Shown: positions 1 to 8,940, numbered from the stretch's first letter. The stretch is 56,307 bases of DNA from Psychrobacillus sp040274765 (GCA_040274765.1 JBEMAY010000017.1:1-56307), one strand, 5' to 3'. The notes: generated by a model not told the origin, from the letters alone. Program-made: numbers and translations.

Positions 1-1
1 C

Positions 2-130
2 TTCCATAATGAACGATGGGTAGCAGGCTTATTAAGCAGTGCACTAAGTGCCCGCAAGGGGGAAAAGCTATTTCCTGTGTCAACCTTGTCCGTTCCATTG
101 TCTCATGGGCACGGTCTGAGAGAAAAGTAG
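2..130 (+). CDS. 3' end of an unidentified CDS
   Basis: An open frame enters from the left edge and runs 42 codons to TAG at 128-130. The visible C-terminus contains the stretch RWVAGLLSSALSARKG and ends in LREK. I do not recognise the family from so short a piece. The frame lies on the same strand as the operon that follows, but a long structured gap separates them, so they need not be co-transcribed. It is called because the other two forward frames have early stops here and the composition looks protein-like. It could still be a chance open frame. Confidence 0.4.
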   Translation, partial: FHNERWVAGLLSSALSARKGEKLFPVSTLSVPLSHGHGLREK

Positions 131-144
131 ATTGAAATAAAAAA

Positions 145-184
145 GGACGAAGTACTGAAATGGAGCATCCTCCAATCTTCGTCC
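145..184 (-). terminator. hairpin, terminator-like in the leftward direction
   Basis: GGACGAAG (145-152) pairs with CTTCGTCC (177-184), with an inner TGGAG/CTCCA stem. Read leftward, the hairpin is followed by a T-rich run (complement of the A-run at 138-144), as in an intrinsic terminator. Read rightward there is no T-run, so it is an odd terminator for the gene ending at 130. It may instead be a processed 3' end or part of the downstream leader. Confidence 0.4.
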
Positions 185-437
185 AAACGATATGAAGTTA
201 GGCAACTCAAATAAGCAGGTAAGCACCTGTCAGCTTTATTTAGTCATGTTAAAAATAGACTTTTCCTTTTTGGCTCCCTCGGTAAAGCAGGGGTCAAACA
301 GGTAAAACATAAAAAGGGTGAGGGAGCCAAGAGGCGACCACTTCCTATAGGAAATCCAACAGATCCTCCAGCTGTCCGGATCAACTGGAAATTCTATCGG
401 AAAGAGCTCTTATTACTAATATACGAGGGGGATTTTT
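185..437 (+). promoter_or_regulatory. gene-free leader with strong inverted repeats, upstream of the Bce-like operon
   Basis: There is no credible ORF in this stretch. It holds a perfect 9-bp stem, GGCTCCCTC (272-280) with GAGGGAGCC (320-328), closing a loop of about 39 nt. It also holds the palindrome TTCCTATAGGAA (near 342-353), a CCAGCTG/CAACTGG stem (near 374-394) and AGAGCTCT just before the ribosome site GAGGGGG. I could not match it to the consensus of a T-box, purine, SAM, c-di-GMP, cobalamin or preQ1 riboswitch. It presumably carries the promoter and regulator binding site of the response-regulator operon. Confidence 0.4.
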
Positions 438-1142
438 GTGGACACAAACCGAGTGCTAGTAGTAGAAGATGATAAGAAAATTGCAGCACTACTGGCTGAT
501 ACTTTAAGAAAATATCACTATGAAGTGCATACTATAGAAGATTTTGATCAAATAATTGAGGAGTTTACAGCCTTTGAGCCACACATTGTATTGCTTGATG
601 TGAATTTACCATCTTATGATGGCTATTATTGGTGCCGACAATTAAGACAGCTTACGACGTGTCCGATTATTTTTGTTTCGGCAAGATCAGGCGAAATGGA
701 TCAGATTTTTGCTCTAGAAAATGGAGGCGACGACTTTATCACGAAGCCTTTTCACTATGAAATCGTCTTAGCTAAAATACGAAGTCATTTAAGAAGGACG
801 TATGGGGAGTATGCGGCAAAGCAGGAAGAAAGAATAGTCCGTGCTGGAAAGCTACAGCTTTTTTTGGAGCGGATGGAGCTACATATCGGGAAGGAAGAAA
901 TTCCTCTTCAGAAGAAAGAGTGTACCATACTAGAATTGCTTTTAAGAAACTATCCTAAAGTAGTGACGAGGGAGCAACTATTAGAAGAACTTTGGGATGA
1001 TCAGTCCTTTGTTGATGAGAACACATTGAATGTGAACATGACAAGAGTTCGAAAAAAGCTTGCGGATTACCATGTGAGTTCTACCATTGAAACAGTACGA
1101 GGAGCAGGTTATCGCTTAAACCTTAGTTCGGAGGAATCTTGA
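438..1142 (+). CDS. bceR: OmpR-family response regulator, BceR-like
   Basis: The 234-aa protein has a receiver domain (residues about 5-118) with the acidic pair at 11-12, phospho-acceptor Asp54 in VLLDVNLP and the conserved Lys103 in ITKPF. A winged-helix DNA-binding domain follows (about 130-228, ending RGAGYRL). GTG start at 438 with ribosome site GAGGGGG. It is the first gene of a four-gene unit with a BceS-type kinase and a BceAB-type transporter, and the stop codon overlaps the kinase start. In this family the regulator activates the transporter genes when cationic peptides such as bacitracin or lantibiotics engage the transporter. The inducer here is not known; the symbol marks family resemblance, not orthology. 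Confidence 0.9.
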   Translation: MDTNRVLVVEDDKKIAALLADTLRKYHYEVHTIEDFDQIIEEFTAFEPHIVLLDVNLPSYDGYYWCRQLRQLTTCPIIFVSARSGEMDQIFALENGGDDFITKPFHYEIVLAKIRSHLRRTYGEYAAKQEERIVRAGKLQLFLERMELHIGKEEIPLQKKECTILELLLRNYPKVVTREQLLEELWDDQSFVDENTLNVNMTRVRKKLADYHVSSTIETVRGAGYRLNLSSEES

Positions 1143-2167
1143 TGTTTCGATTATTTATAAAAGAGCATGCTATTTTTATCATATTTCAAATTTTTCTGGT
1201 GTTATTTATCATGCTTCTCTACTGGTTGGATGGCTTTCGTAACGTGGATACTGCCGTATACTCAATCGTGATTAGCACCATCCTAACACTTACCTTTTTA
1301 GGAACCCTTTTTATAAAAAAAATGTCGTTTTATAAAAAAATATTATCTGTTCCAAACAAAATAGAGGTTGTCTTGCAAAAAGAAGGTTATTCCCCAGAAG
1401 TAAGACAAGTGGAGACGTATTTACAGCATATCTATCGTTTATATCAAAAAGAAGTGCAGCTCTTATATGCAACTCAAAATAGGCATTTGCAATTTATGAA
1501 CAGCTGGGTTCATCAAATGAAAACTCCAATCTCTGTTTTAGAAATGATGGGACAAAGTGGGGAACAAATGGACTCCAAAAGTGTTCTCGAGGAAACGGAT
1601 CGATTGAAGCGTGGATTAGAAGCGGTCCTTATGAATGCAAGGCTTGATACATTTGAAGAAGATATGCATATAGAACAAGTGAATGTAAAGCAAATCGTGA
1701 CAGAAGAGGTTTCTAAAAATAAGCGATTGTTTATTAGCCATCGAGTTTATCCTGTCATTGAAATGGAAGAGGATTGTGTAATCGCAACGGATGCTAAATG
1801 GATTCGTTTTGTAATCGCCCAATTTATAACAAATGCCGTTAAGTATACGATGCAGGAAAATAAAAAGATATTTTTTGAAACTGCTTTAGAGGAAGAAAAA
1901 GTAATACTGAGTGTGAGAGATGAAGGGATTGGCATCCCGGCTTCAGATATCAAGCGCGTAACTAAAGCCTTTTTTACGGGAGAGAATGGCCGTAAAAGTG
2001 GAGAATCTACTGGTATGGGATTGTATTTGGCTCAGGAAATCTGTAGCCGTTTAGGTCACAAGATGAGTATCAAGTCGATACTGGGAGAAGGAACGACCGT
2101 ATCCATCTTATTTGAAAAGCTAGACGCTAAGGAAAGGGATGACAAGGATGTCGATATTAGTTCTTGA
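1142..2167 (+). CDS. bceS: intramembrane-sensing histidine kinase, BceS-like
   Basis: The start is taken at ATG 1142, which overlaps the upstream TGA and sits 7 nt after GGAGG; an in-frame TTG at 1139 is less likely. The 341-aa protein has two N-terminal membrane helices (about 12-30 and 38-59) with only a very short external loop, typical of intramembrane-sensing kinases that rely on the ABC transporter to detect the peptide. The phospho-acceptor is His124 in WVHQMKTPISVLEM, a signature of the BceS group. The ATPase region shows the N box (FITNAVKYT), G1 (DEGIGI) and G2 (GMGLYL). It should phosphorylate the adjacent regulator. Confidence 0.9.
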   Translation: MFRLFIKEHAIFIIFQIFLVLFIMLLYWLDGFRNVDTAVYSIVISTILTLTFLGTLFIKKMSFYKKILSVPNKIEVVLQKEGYSPEVRQVETYLQHIYRLYQKEVQLLYATQNRHLQFMNSWVHQMKTPISVLEMMGQSGEQMDSKSVLEETDRLKRGLEAVLMNARLDTFEEDMHIEQVNVKQIVTEEVSKNKRLFISHRVYPVIEMEEDCVIATDAKWIRFVIAQFITNAVKYTMQENKKIFFETALEEEKVILSVRDEGIGIPASDIKRVTKAFFTGENGRKSGESTGMGLYLAQEICSRLGHKMSIKSILGEGTTVSILFEKLDAKERDDKDVDISS

Positions 2168-2921
2168 TGATATAACGAAAGTCTATGAAGGAAAAATAGC
2201 TCACCTTGCCATTAATCAGCTTAGCTTTGAAGTGGAAAAAGGAGAGTTCCTTGCGGTAATGGGTCCTTCTGGAAGTGGGAAAACTACCTTGCTAAATATA
2301 ATTTCCACAATCGATCGACCGACCTCTGGGGATTTCTTTATAGATGGCTTAAACCCATTGGAGCTGAAAAAGGATGACTTGTCCTTATTTAGAAGAAGAC
2401 AGCTTGGCTTCGTTTTTCAGGACTTCAATCTTCTGCCAGCACTTACTGTAGAGGAAAATATGATTCTCCCTTTAACCTTAGACGGGCAGCCGGTAGAATC
2501 GATGAGGGAAAAGGTCATTGAAATAGCGGAGTCATTGGATTTAATGAATATACTCGAAAAGAGACCAGCAGAGATTTCTGGAGGACAAGCGCAGAGAACT
2601 GCGATCGGTAGGGCTTTGATACATAAGCCATCTATCATCCTTGCAGACGAGCCAACCGGAAATTTAGATTCTAAATCAGCACGTGATGTATTAGAAATAT
2701 TAACTCAGGTCAATCAAACGAGTAACACGACCATTGTGATGGTAACTCACGATCCAATCGCTGCCAGTTATTGTGATCGAGTGCTGTTTATCAAGGATGG
2801 GGAGTACTTTAACGAAATTTATAAGGATGACCGAAGACAAACCTTCTTCCAAAGAATATTAAACGTCCTTTCTCTCTTAGGTGGAAACGTCAACGATTTA
2901 AACTCTTTGCGAATGCCTTGA
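2148..2921 (+). CDS. bceA: antimicrobial-peptide ABC transporter ATPase, BceA-like
   Basis: The 257-aa ATP-binding subunit carries Walker A GPSGSGKTT, signature SGGQAQR and Walker B IILADEPTGNLD, followed by the H-loop VTHDP. Its tail (DDRRQTFFQRILNVLSLLGG) matches the C-terminal extension of BceA proteins, which distinguishes them from MacB/LolD ATPases. ATG 2148 is preferred over ATG 2139 because AAGGAAAGG lies about 10 nt before it. The first 20 nt overlap the kinase gene, implying translational coupling. With the following permease it forms a transporter that frees lipid II cycle targets from peptide antibiotics and also signals to the kinase. Confidence 0.92.
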   Translation: MSILVLDDITKVYEGKIAHLAINQLSFEVEKGEFLAVMGPSGSGKTTLLNIISTIDRPTSGDFFIDGLNPLELKKDDLSLFRRRQLGFVFQDFNLLPALTVEENMILPLTLDGQPVESMREKVIEIAESLDLMNILEKRPAEISGGQAQRTAIGRALIHKPSIILADEPTGNLDSKSARDVLEILTQVNQTSNTTIVMVTHDPIAASYCDRVLFIKDGEYFNEIYKDDRRQTFFQRILNVLSLLGGNVNDLNSLRMP

Positions 2922-2951
2922 TGAAAGATGAAAGTTAGGTGGAAATATAGA

Positions 2952-4886
2952 ATGACCTTTCAACAATTTGCTTATCATAATGTCATTAGGAATAGCAGAA
3001 TATATGCTGCTTTTTTTCTAGCTAGTAGCTTTTCTGTTATGGTGTTCTTCGTCTATACGATGTTAATGTTTCATCCAACGATTGAGGACCAGTTTTTACG
3101 TGATATAGCATTTGGTGGAATGCTGATTGCAGAGATTATATTAATCATTTTTACATTGTTCTTTTTGTTTTATTCGATGAGTGCTTTCATTCAGGCTAGG
3201 TCACATGAGTTCGGTGTCCTTTTGAATCTTGGCATGCAAAAGCAACAGCTAGGTCGAATGATTTTTATAGAAACAATGCTCCTGGGACTTATTTCTGTTA
3301 CGGTCGGCATATTCTTTGGCTTTTCATTTTCGAAGTTCTTTTTTATGGTGATTCGAGAGCTTTTTTTACTCGATAGCCTTCCTTTATATCTTTCTTGGAA
3401 ACCATTTGCGTTAACAATCATCGTTTTTGTTACGATGTTTGTCGTTATTTCTTTTAGCAGTGTCGTTTTTATTCGTAAAAAAGATATTATTCAGCTCCTT
3501 AGAGGATATAGTAATGATGAGGAACCAACTGCTTATAAAAAGTGGAGAGCATTACTGGGGTTCGTACTCATTTTATCTGCCTACGGACTTGTTATATTTT
3601 CAGCGTTTCAGATGTACATTGCACTTAGCTTTGTCATAGTGATATTAGCATTTTGGGGAACGTATTACTTTTATACGGACAGTATCCTCTACCTGCTACA
3701 GGTCATTCGAAACAAGAGAAGACTTTATTGGCGTTCTTTTCGGTTAATAGCTTTCGCTGATGCATCGATCAAAATTCGAGAGAATGCCAAAATGTTTTTT
3801 GTTGTTACGATTGTTTCGTGTATAGCCTTTCTATCAGTAGGGATCGTTACTTCATTTACATCCTTTACTGCGCAGTTTAGAGAGTTAAACCCTGTAAGTA
3901 TTTTCTACTCCAGTGATTGGGACAATCCCTATGAACAAGAGCACGTGATGAAGCTAACACAGGAATTACAGAATGAAGGACTCTCTTATGATTTAGTTAA
4001 ATTTAATCTAAAGAAGCAGACATCTTCTAGTACGGGAGAGACGGTCAACGTCATTAGACAATCTGAAGTTAATAGTCTTGCACTTGCACTCAAAATTCCT
4101 CTCGTGGATTTGCAGCCGGGACAGGCATTGTTAGTGCCAAATACAGAAGAAGACTTTGGAAGTATTCGAGTGGAAAATGAACAGACAGTATTAGAGGAAA
4201 GTAATATTCCTCTTCGTATACAGGATATTTACAATAAGCTGATTTTTCCCTCTTTAGCAATAAAAGACCGAACAATCATTATTAATGACGAAGACTTTTC
4301 ATTAATAACAGAGCCATTGGCAGGGTATGAGGAGCAGGAATCGAGAATGACCTTTTATGCCTTCCATATTTCTGAATGGCTTCGTACGAAGGATATTGGT
4401 ACTAGTTTAGATCAATTGATGAGTGAAACTGTAAGTTCTGCTGGTATAAATTCCAATCCTTTTTATTATGTAAATCCAGGGTTGAACTATTCCATTATTC
4501 GAGCGACCTTCTCGTTACTCCTATTCACGGGGCTATTAGTTGCTGCAGTCCTTATCCTAGCAGCAGGTAGCTTTGTATACTTTAAGCTATACACGGATTT
4601 GGAAAGAGATAAGAAGCAATATGATGTATTGAGAAGAATGGGAGTAACCGATCGGGAGCTGGTCAAAATTGTTAATAGGCAGCTAATCCCACAATTCTTC
4701 TTACCTTGGGGGTTAGCGATGATCCATAGCACATTCTCATTCTTATTTTTACAGGCATTCTGGGTGGATCTGGCTGCAGTTTCAATCGCCAAAGAAATGC
4801 TAATAGTGTTAATAATATTTACCATCATACAGCTTTCCTATTTCTATTTAATAAGATGGAGATATATTGCCCATATACAAGAGTAA
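2952..4886 (+). CDS. bceB: antimicrobial-peptide ABC transporter permease, BceB-like
   Basis: ATG 2952 (MTFQQFAYHNVIRN) is chosen because AGGTGG lies 9 nt upstream and the resulting 644-aa length equals that of BceB; the in-frame ATG 2928 has no ribosome site. The protein has the FtsX/BceB layout: about ten membrane helices and a large extracellular domain of roughly 200 residues between helices 7 and 8 (about 306-520), which binds peptide or peptide-lipid complexes in this family. It is the last gene of the operon, followed by a terminator at 4903-4936. Confidence 0.92.
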   Translation: MTFQQFAYHNVIRNSRIYAAFFLASSFSVMVFFVYTMLMFHPTIEDQFLRDIAFGGMLIAEIILIIFTLFFLFYSMSAFIQARSHEFGVLLNLGMQKQQLGRMIFIETMLLGLISVTVGIFFGFSFSKFFFMVIRELFLLDSLPLYLSWKPFALTIIVFVTMFVVISFSSVVFIRKKDIIQLLRGYSNDEEPTAYKKWRALLGFVLILSAYGLVIFSAFQMYIALSFVIVILAFWGTYYFYTDSILYLLQVIRNKRRLYWRSFRLIAFADASIKIRENAKMFFVVTIVSCIAFLSVGIVTSFTSFTAQFRELNPVSIFYSSDWDNPYEQEHVMKLTQELQNEGLSYDLVKFNLKKQTSSSTGETVNVIRQSEVNSLALALKIPLVDLQPGQALLVPNTEEDFGSIRVENEQTVLEESNIPLRIQDIYNKLIFPSLAIKDRTIIINDEDFSLITEPLAGYEEQESRMTFYAFHISEWLRTKDIGTSLDQLMSETVSSAGINSNPFYYVNPGLNYSIIRATFSLLLFTGLLVAAVLILAAGSFVYFKLYTDLERDKKQYDVLRRMGVTDRELVKIVNRQLIPQFFLPWGLAMIHSTFSFLFLQAFWVDLAAVSIAKEMLIVLIIFTIIQLSYFYLIRWRYIAHIQE

Positions 4887-4902
4887 CTAGCTATATATGA
4901 GG

Positions 4903-4936
4903 TGGGAGCGGGATTATCCTTGCTCCTATTTTATTT
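4903..4936 (+). terminator. intrinsic terminator of the Bce-like operon
   Basis: A TGGGAGC / GCTCCTA stem (4903-4909 with 4922-4928) is followed by TTTTATTT. It lies 17 nt after the permease stop codon. Confidence 0.75.
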
Positions 4937-4968
4937 GAAAAGGGAATGGTGCAAACCTTCATTTTATA

Positions 4969-4997
4969 TTGAATTGTCAAAACTTTTCTTATATAAT
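4969..4997 (+). promoter_or_regulatory. SigA-type promoter of lcfB
   Basis: -35 TTGAAT (4969-4974), a 17-nt spacer, and a perfect -10 TATAAT (4992-4997). The expected start point, near 5004, lies just before the FadR-like palindrome. Confidence 0.65.
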
Positions 4998-5012
4998 TAA
5001 GGTTGGGGATTA

Positions 5013-5030
5013 TGAATGACGGTTCATTCA
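5013..5030 (+). promoter_or_regulatory. FadR operator (fatty-acid degradation repressor site)
   Basis: TGAATGACGGTTCATTCA has two perfect 7-nt half sites (TGAATGA / TCATTCA) separated by 4 nt. This matches the Bacillus FadR (YsiA) operator consensus TGAATGAnnnnTCATTCA. It covers about +9 to +27 of the predicted transcript, a position suited to repression relieved by long-chain acyl-CoA. Confidence 0.85.
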
Positions 5031-5052
5031 AAAATAGATGGGAGCTGTAAAA

Positions 5053-6606
5053 ATGAGTTTAGTGACACACGTTCAACAAACGGCCTTAAAAAACCCAGAT
5101 AAAATTGCTTATCATTTCATGGGAAAAGACACTACTTATGCTGAATTCAATCAGTCGGTAGAACGCTTTGCAGCCGCTTTACATTCACTAGGGATAGAAA
5201 AAGGAGATAATGTAGGGTTTCTACTAGGAAATTCACCACACTTTTTAATTTCTCTTTATGCAACGATGCGACTAGGGGCAACCGCAGTACCAATTAATCC
5301 TATATACACACCAGATGAGATTAGCTACATCGTAAAAAACAGTGACGCTAAAGCCATTATTGCGTTAGATGCTTTTATACCACTCGTAGAAAAGGCAGCT
5401 GGTGTTTTTTCAACAGTAGAAAATTATATTATCTGTGAAACAGATCCATCAACACCTGAAAAGCTTGCAGCTCTTCCAGCTACCTTAAAGTCTAAGGTGA
5501 AATCGTTTACATATTTGATTTCTACAGCAGTGGAAGCAGTACCTCAAGTGGAAATTGATTCAGATGACACAGCTGTCATTCTATACACATCTGGTACTAC
5601 TGGACATCCTAAGGGTGCTATGCTGACATTTAATAATATTTACTCGAACGCTCGTGACGTTGCCGAGTATTTAAACTTCAGCACAGACGACCGAGTAATA
5701 GCGACACTTCCAGTATTCCATGTATTTGCATTGACGGTAGTAGTAAATGCACCATTATTAATGGGGGCTACTATTCTGTTAGTTCCTAGATTCAGTCCAC
5801 AGGAAGTGTTCCATGTGATTAAAGAGCAAGAGGCAACTGTCTTTGCTGGTGTACCAACGATGTTCAACTTCCTATATCAATTCCCAGAAGGAAAGGTAGA
5901 AGATTTCTCTACGATTCGTTTAGCGATTTCTGGAGGATCCTCCTTACCGGTTGCTTTATTGCACAACTTTGAAGACAAATTTAAAGTGCGTATTTCGGAG
6001 GGCTATGGTTTATCAGAGGCTTCTCCAGTAACTTGCTTTAACCCAATTGATCGCGACCGCAAGGCAGGATCCATTGGAACTTCTATAGTTAACGTAGAAA
6101 ACAAAGTGGTAAATGAGCTCGGGGAAGAGGTACCGGTAGGAGAAGTTGGCGAACTGATTGTTCGTGGACCGAACGTCATGAAGGGCTATTACAAGATGCC
6201 TGAAGAAACGGAAAATGCAATTCGTGGTGGCTGGCTTTATACAGGTGACCTAGCTCGCCAAGACGAGGAAGGCTATTTTTATATCGTTGACCGTAAAAAG
6301 GATATGATTATCGTCGGTGGATACAATGTTTATCCTCGTGAGGTAGAGGAAGTATTATTTGCGCACCCTGGCATCGTAGAAGCAGCCGTAATTGGCGTTC
6401 CAGATCCTAACTTTGGAGAAGAGGTTCTTGCCTTCGTTGTGAAAAAGGATGAATCCTTAACAGAGGAACAGCTTCACGATTATTGCGCTGAAAAACTAGC
6501 AAAATATAAGATTCCAAAAAGCATTGAGTTTTTAGAAGAGCTTCCAAAAAATACGACAGGTAAAATACTACGTCGTACATTGAAGCCAACATCAAAAGCT
6601 AAATGA
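5053..6606 (+). CDS. lcfB: long-chain fatty-acid-CoA ligase
   Basis: The 517-aa AMP-forming ligase activates fatty acids to acyl-CoA for beta-oxidation. It shows the P-loop motif YTSGTTGHPKG, the EGYGLSEASPVTCFNP motif, the hinge GDLARQDEEGYFYIVDRKKD and the C-terminal catalytic lysine region PKNTTGKILRR. Long stretches match B. subtilis LcfB/YhfL. ATG 5053 is preferred because GGGAG lies 8 nt upstream; ATG 5038 lacks a ribosome site. It is a single-gene unit, with a FadR operator in its 5' UTR and a terminator right after it. Confidence 0.93.
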   Translation: MSLVTHVQQTALKNPDKIAYHFMGKDTTYAEFNQSVERFAAALHSLGIEKGDNVGFLLGNSPHFLISLYATMRLGATAVPINPIYTPDEISYIVKNSDAKAIIALDAFIPLVEKAAGVFSTVENYIICETDPSTPEKLAALPATLKSKVKSFTYLISTAVEAVPQVEIDSDDTAVILYTSGTTGHPKGAMLTFNNIYSNARDVAEYLNFSTDDRVIATLPVFHVFALTVVVNAPLLMGATILLVPRFSPQEVFHVIKEQEATVFAGVPTMFNFLYQFPEGKVEDFSTIRLAISGGSSLPVALLHNFEDKFKVRISEGYGLSEASPVTCFNPIDRDRKAGSIGTSIVNVENKVVNELGEEVPVGEVGELIVRGPNVMKGYYKMPEETENAIRGGWLYTGDLARQDEEGYFYIVDRKKDMIIVGGYNVYPREVEEVLFAHPGIVEAAVIGVPDPNFGEEVLAFVVKKDESLTEEQLHDYCAEKLAKYKIPKSIEFLEELPKNTTGKILRRTLKPTSKAK

Positions 6607-6610
6607 TAGT

Positions 6611-6642
6611 AACTGTCTCCCTAAATGGGAGGCAGTTTTTTG
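6611..6642 (+). terminator. intrinsic terminator of lcfB
   Basis: AACTGTCTCCC pairs with GGGAGGCAGTT across a TAAAT loop, followed by TTTTTT. Confidence 0.88.
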
Positions 6643-6672
6643 TAGGAAGGAAATCGATGGATTTTCTGTGTG

Positions 6673-6842
6673 ATTGTCGTAAATTAGTGAGTTGTTTGGG
6701 GAAGCCTGGCTAAATGTGGAGAGTTGTTTAGAGATTGTAGTAATCTACTAGTTGATTGTCGTAAAAAAGAGAGTCAATGTCGTAAAGCTGGCTAGAAGCG
6801 GAAAGCTGCTTAGAGATTGTAGTAATTTACTAGTTGATTTTT
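6673..6842. repeat. 21-nt-phased repeat array, core ATTGTCGTAAA
   Basis: This gap (6643-6912) has no gene except the upstream region of the S9 peptidase. The array reads as units starting at 6673, 6694, 6715, 6734, 6755, 6776, 6797 and 6816, a period of 21 nt with two 19-nt units. Units 1-4 (6673-6754) and 5-8 (6755-6836) form a tandem duplication of 82 nt without gaps; the last unit of each copy (core ATTGTAGTAAT, ending CTAGTTG) is nearly identical. It lies after the lcfB terminator. It resembles the arrays at 11529 and 19531 in period but not in core sequence. Confidence 0.75.
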
Positions 6843-6912
6843 TCTCGGAAAATAAAGGAAATTGATTTAGCGTGTCGAAATAAGAAAGACAACAAGAAAG
6901 TGAGGAAAAATA

Positions 6913-8889
6913 ATGACGAAAAGACAGTTAGAAGCAAAGGATCTATTTAAGTTACAGTCCATTACAAATCCAGTAATCTCTCCATCTAGCAAGGAAGCTG
7001 TATTTACACGAACGGAAATGCATGAAAAGGACAATAAATATTATTCTTATTTATATCACGTAGACTTGGAGAACGATGAGGTTACTCAGTGGACTCATCA
7101 ACAGGAGCGCATATCATCACCACGTTGGTCTAATGATGGAAAATACATAGCATTCATGTCAAATCGGGATGACAAAAACCAGCTCTTCCTTTTATCTTCC
7201 AAGGGTGGTGAAGCAAAGAAGCTAACTAATTTTGAAAAAGGCATCTCAAGCTTCCACTGGTCCCCTTGCGGCAAAAAAATATGGTTTGTCGCACCTTTAA
7301 AAGAGGGAAAAAGTTGGAATGACGATCCAGAAAAAGAAGAAAATAAGCAACCTGAGGCGTATGTGGTAGATAAGATGAGATATCATGCAGATGGTGTAGG
7401 CTTATTACCACAGGACATGTATAGACATATAGGGACCATTAATTTAATAACAGAGGAGATTGAACAGTTTACCAAGGGAAATCACCAGCATAGCTTACAG
7501 GCAGTCTCACATGATGGGAAAAAAATAGTAATAGGAGTTAATAGAGAAGAGAATCAAGACTTCTCGTTTAAACAACCCTTGTATTTAGTGGACGTTGAAT
7601 CGAAGGGAGAGAGCATAATTGTAGATGAAGAGGGTTATTTCGGTGGTGCAGCTTTTTCACACCAAGATGAATATATTGCCTTCGCAGGCTCGGATCGAAC
7701 TTATGAAAATGCAACGCACGACAAAGTTTACGTATATAATATCCAAACAGGTATAAAAGAGGCACTGACAGAAGGAATTGATGCTCCTGTCGGAGACTAT
7801 TCTGGTGGTGATTTACAACAGGGGGCTAGTGCTCCAAGTGTTGCGTGGACAAAAGATAACTATGTATATTTTCAACTCTCTACTATGGGTGACGTCCGCC
7901 TATATGTAGCTTCTTTAGAGGGAGAAATATATCCAGCAACTCCTGAAAATGAACACATTTACGGCTATGATATTGCGAAAGATGGCACTTTTGCACTCGC
8001 TACGATAAGTAATTCAGTATTTCCCGGGGAATTATTTAAGCTTAATTTGACGACTGGGGAGAGAAAAGCACTAACTTCATTCAATGAACAGCTTTTGGAG
8101 GAAATAGAGCTTGTCGAACCAGAGGGAATTGTTTACAAGGGAGCTAAGGATTGGGATGTTCATGGATGGCTGATGAAGCCGACTAGTTTTGAGGAAGGAA
8201 AGAAGTATCCACTAATTGTAGAGATTCATGGTGGTCCACATACGATGTATGCGAACACTTTTTTTCATGAGCTTCAGCTATTAGCTGCTAAAGGCTATGG
8301 GGTGTTATATGTAAATCCAAGAGGTAGTCATTCGTATAGCCAAGAATTTGTAGATGCTGTAAGAGGTGACTATGGTGGTGGAGACTATGAGGATATTATG
8401 GCAGGAGTAGACTATGTATTGTCGAACTATGATTGGATTGATCAGGAACGCCTAGGGGTAACGGGTGGAAGCTATGGCGGTTTTATGACGAACTGGATTG
8501 TGGGGCATACAAATCGCTTTAAGGCGGCTGTAACCCAACGCTCTATCTCCAATTGGGTGAGCTTTTATGGTGTTTCCGATATAGGGTATTATTTTACTCC
8601 TTGGCAAATTGGTGCTGATATGACAGATATTAATAAACTCTGGAATGCATCTCCATTAAAATATGCAGCTAATGTGGAAACTCCGTTACTTATTTTACAT
8701 AGTGAAAATGACTATCGTTGTCCAATAGAGCAAGCTCAACAGTTGTACATTACGTTAAAGGGAATGGGGAAGGAAACGAGCTTTGTTCGTTTCCCGCAAG
8801 CAGATCATAACTTATCACGAGTAGGTTTACCAAATTTACGTCAAACGAGGCTCGAACAAATTACAGGATGGTTTGAAAAGTATATTTAA
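6913..8889 (+). CDS. yuxL: S9-family serine peptidase (acylaminoacyl-peptidase type)
   Basis: The 658-aa protein has an N-terminal beta-propeller of TolB/WD40-like blades (about 40-380) and a C-terminal alpha/beta-hydrolase domain. The catalytic triad is visible: Ser520 in GGSYGG, Asp600 in SENDYRCP and His632 in ADHNLSR. Length and sequence follow B. subtilis YuxL. Such cytoplasmic prolyl-oligopeptidase relatives cleave short or blocked peptides; the true substrate is unknown. Ribosome site GTGAGGA lies just before the ATG. It is a single gene, ending at a bidirectional terminator shared with the convergent permease. Confidence 0.92.
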   Translation: MTKRQLEAKDLFKLQSITNPVISPSSKEAVFTRTEMHEKDNKYYSYLYHVDLENDEVTQWTHQQERISSPRWSNDGKYIAFMSNRDDKNQLFLLSSKGGEAKKLTNFEKGISSFHWSPCGKKIWFVAPLKEGKSWNDDPEKEENKQPEAYVVDKMRYHADGVGLLPQDMYRHIGTINLITEEIEQFTKGNHQHSLQAVSHDGKKIVIGVNREENQDFSFKQPLYLVDVESKGESIIVDEEGYFGGAAFSHQDEYIAFAGSDRTYENATHDKVYVYNIQTGIKEALTEGIDAPVGDYSGGDLQQGASAPSVAWTKDNYVYFQLSTMGDVRLYVASLEGEIYPATPENEHIYGYDIAKDGTFALATISNSVFPGELFKLNLTTGERKALTSFNEQLLEEIELVEPEGIVYKGAKDWDVHGWLMKPTSFEEGKKYPLIVEIHGGPHTMYANTFFHELQLLAAKGYGVLYVNPRGSHSYSQEFVDAVRGDYGGGDYEDIMAGVDYVLSNYDWIDQERLGVTGGSYGGFMTNWIVGHTNRFKAAVTQRSISNWVSFYGVSDIGYYFTPWQIGADMTDINKLWNASPLKYAANVETPLLILHSENDYRCPIEQAQQLYITLKGMGKETSFVRFPQADHNLSRVGLPNLRQTRLEQITGWFEKYI

Positions 8890-8898
8890 TGATAAAAA

Positions 8899-8940
8899 AA
8901 ACGCCCTTCTCTTCCTTTTTGGAATGAAGGGCGTTTATTT
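8899..8940. terminator. bidirectional terminator between convergent genes
   Basis: AAACGCCCTTC pairs with GAAGGGCGTTT. There is an A-run on the left and TTTATTT on the right, so it can end both the peptidase transcript and the leftward permease transcript. Confidence 0.85.

Noticed and set aside
185..437. T-box, tRNA-like or known riboswitch
   Set aside because: No TGGNACCGCG box, no T-loop GTTCRANNC, and no match to riboswitch cores that I remember. Left as an unassigned leader.
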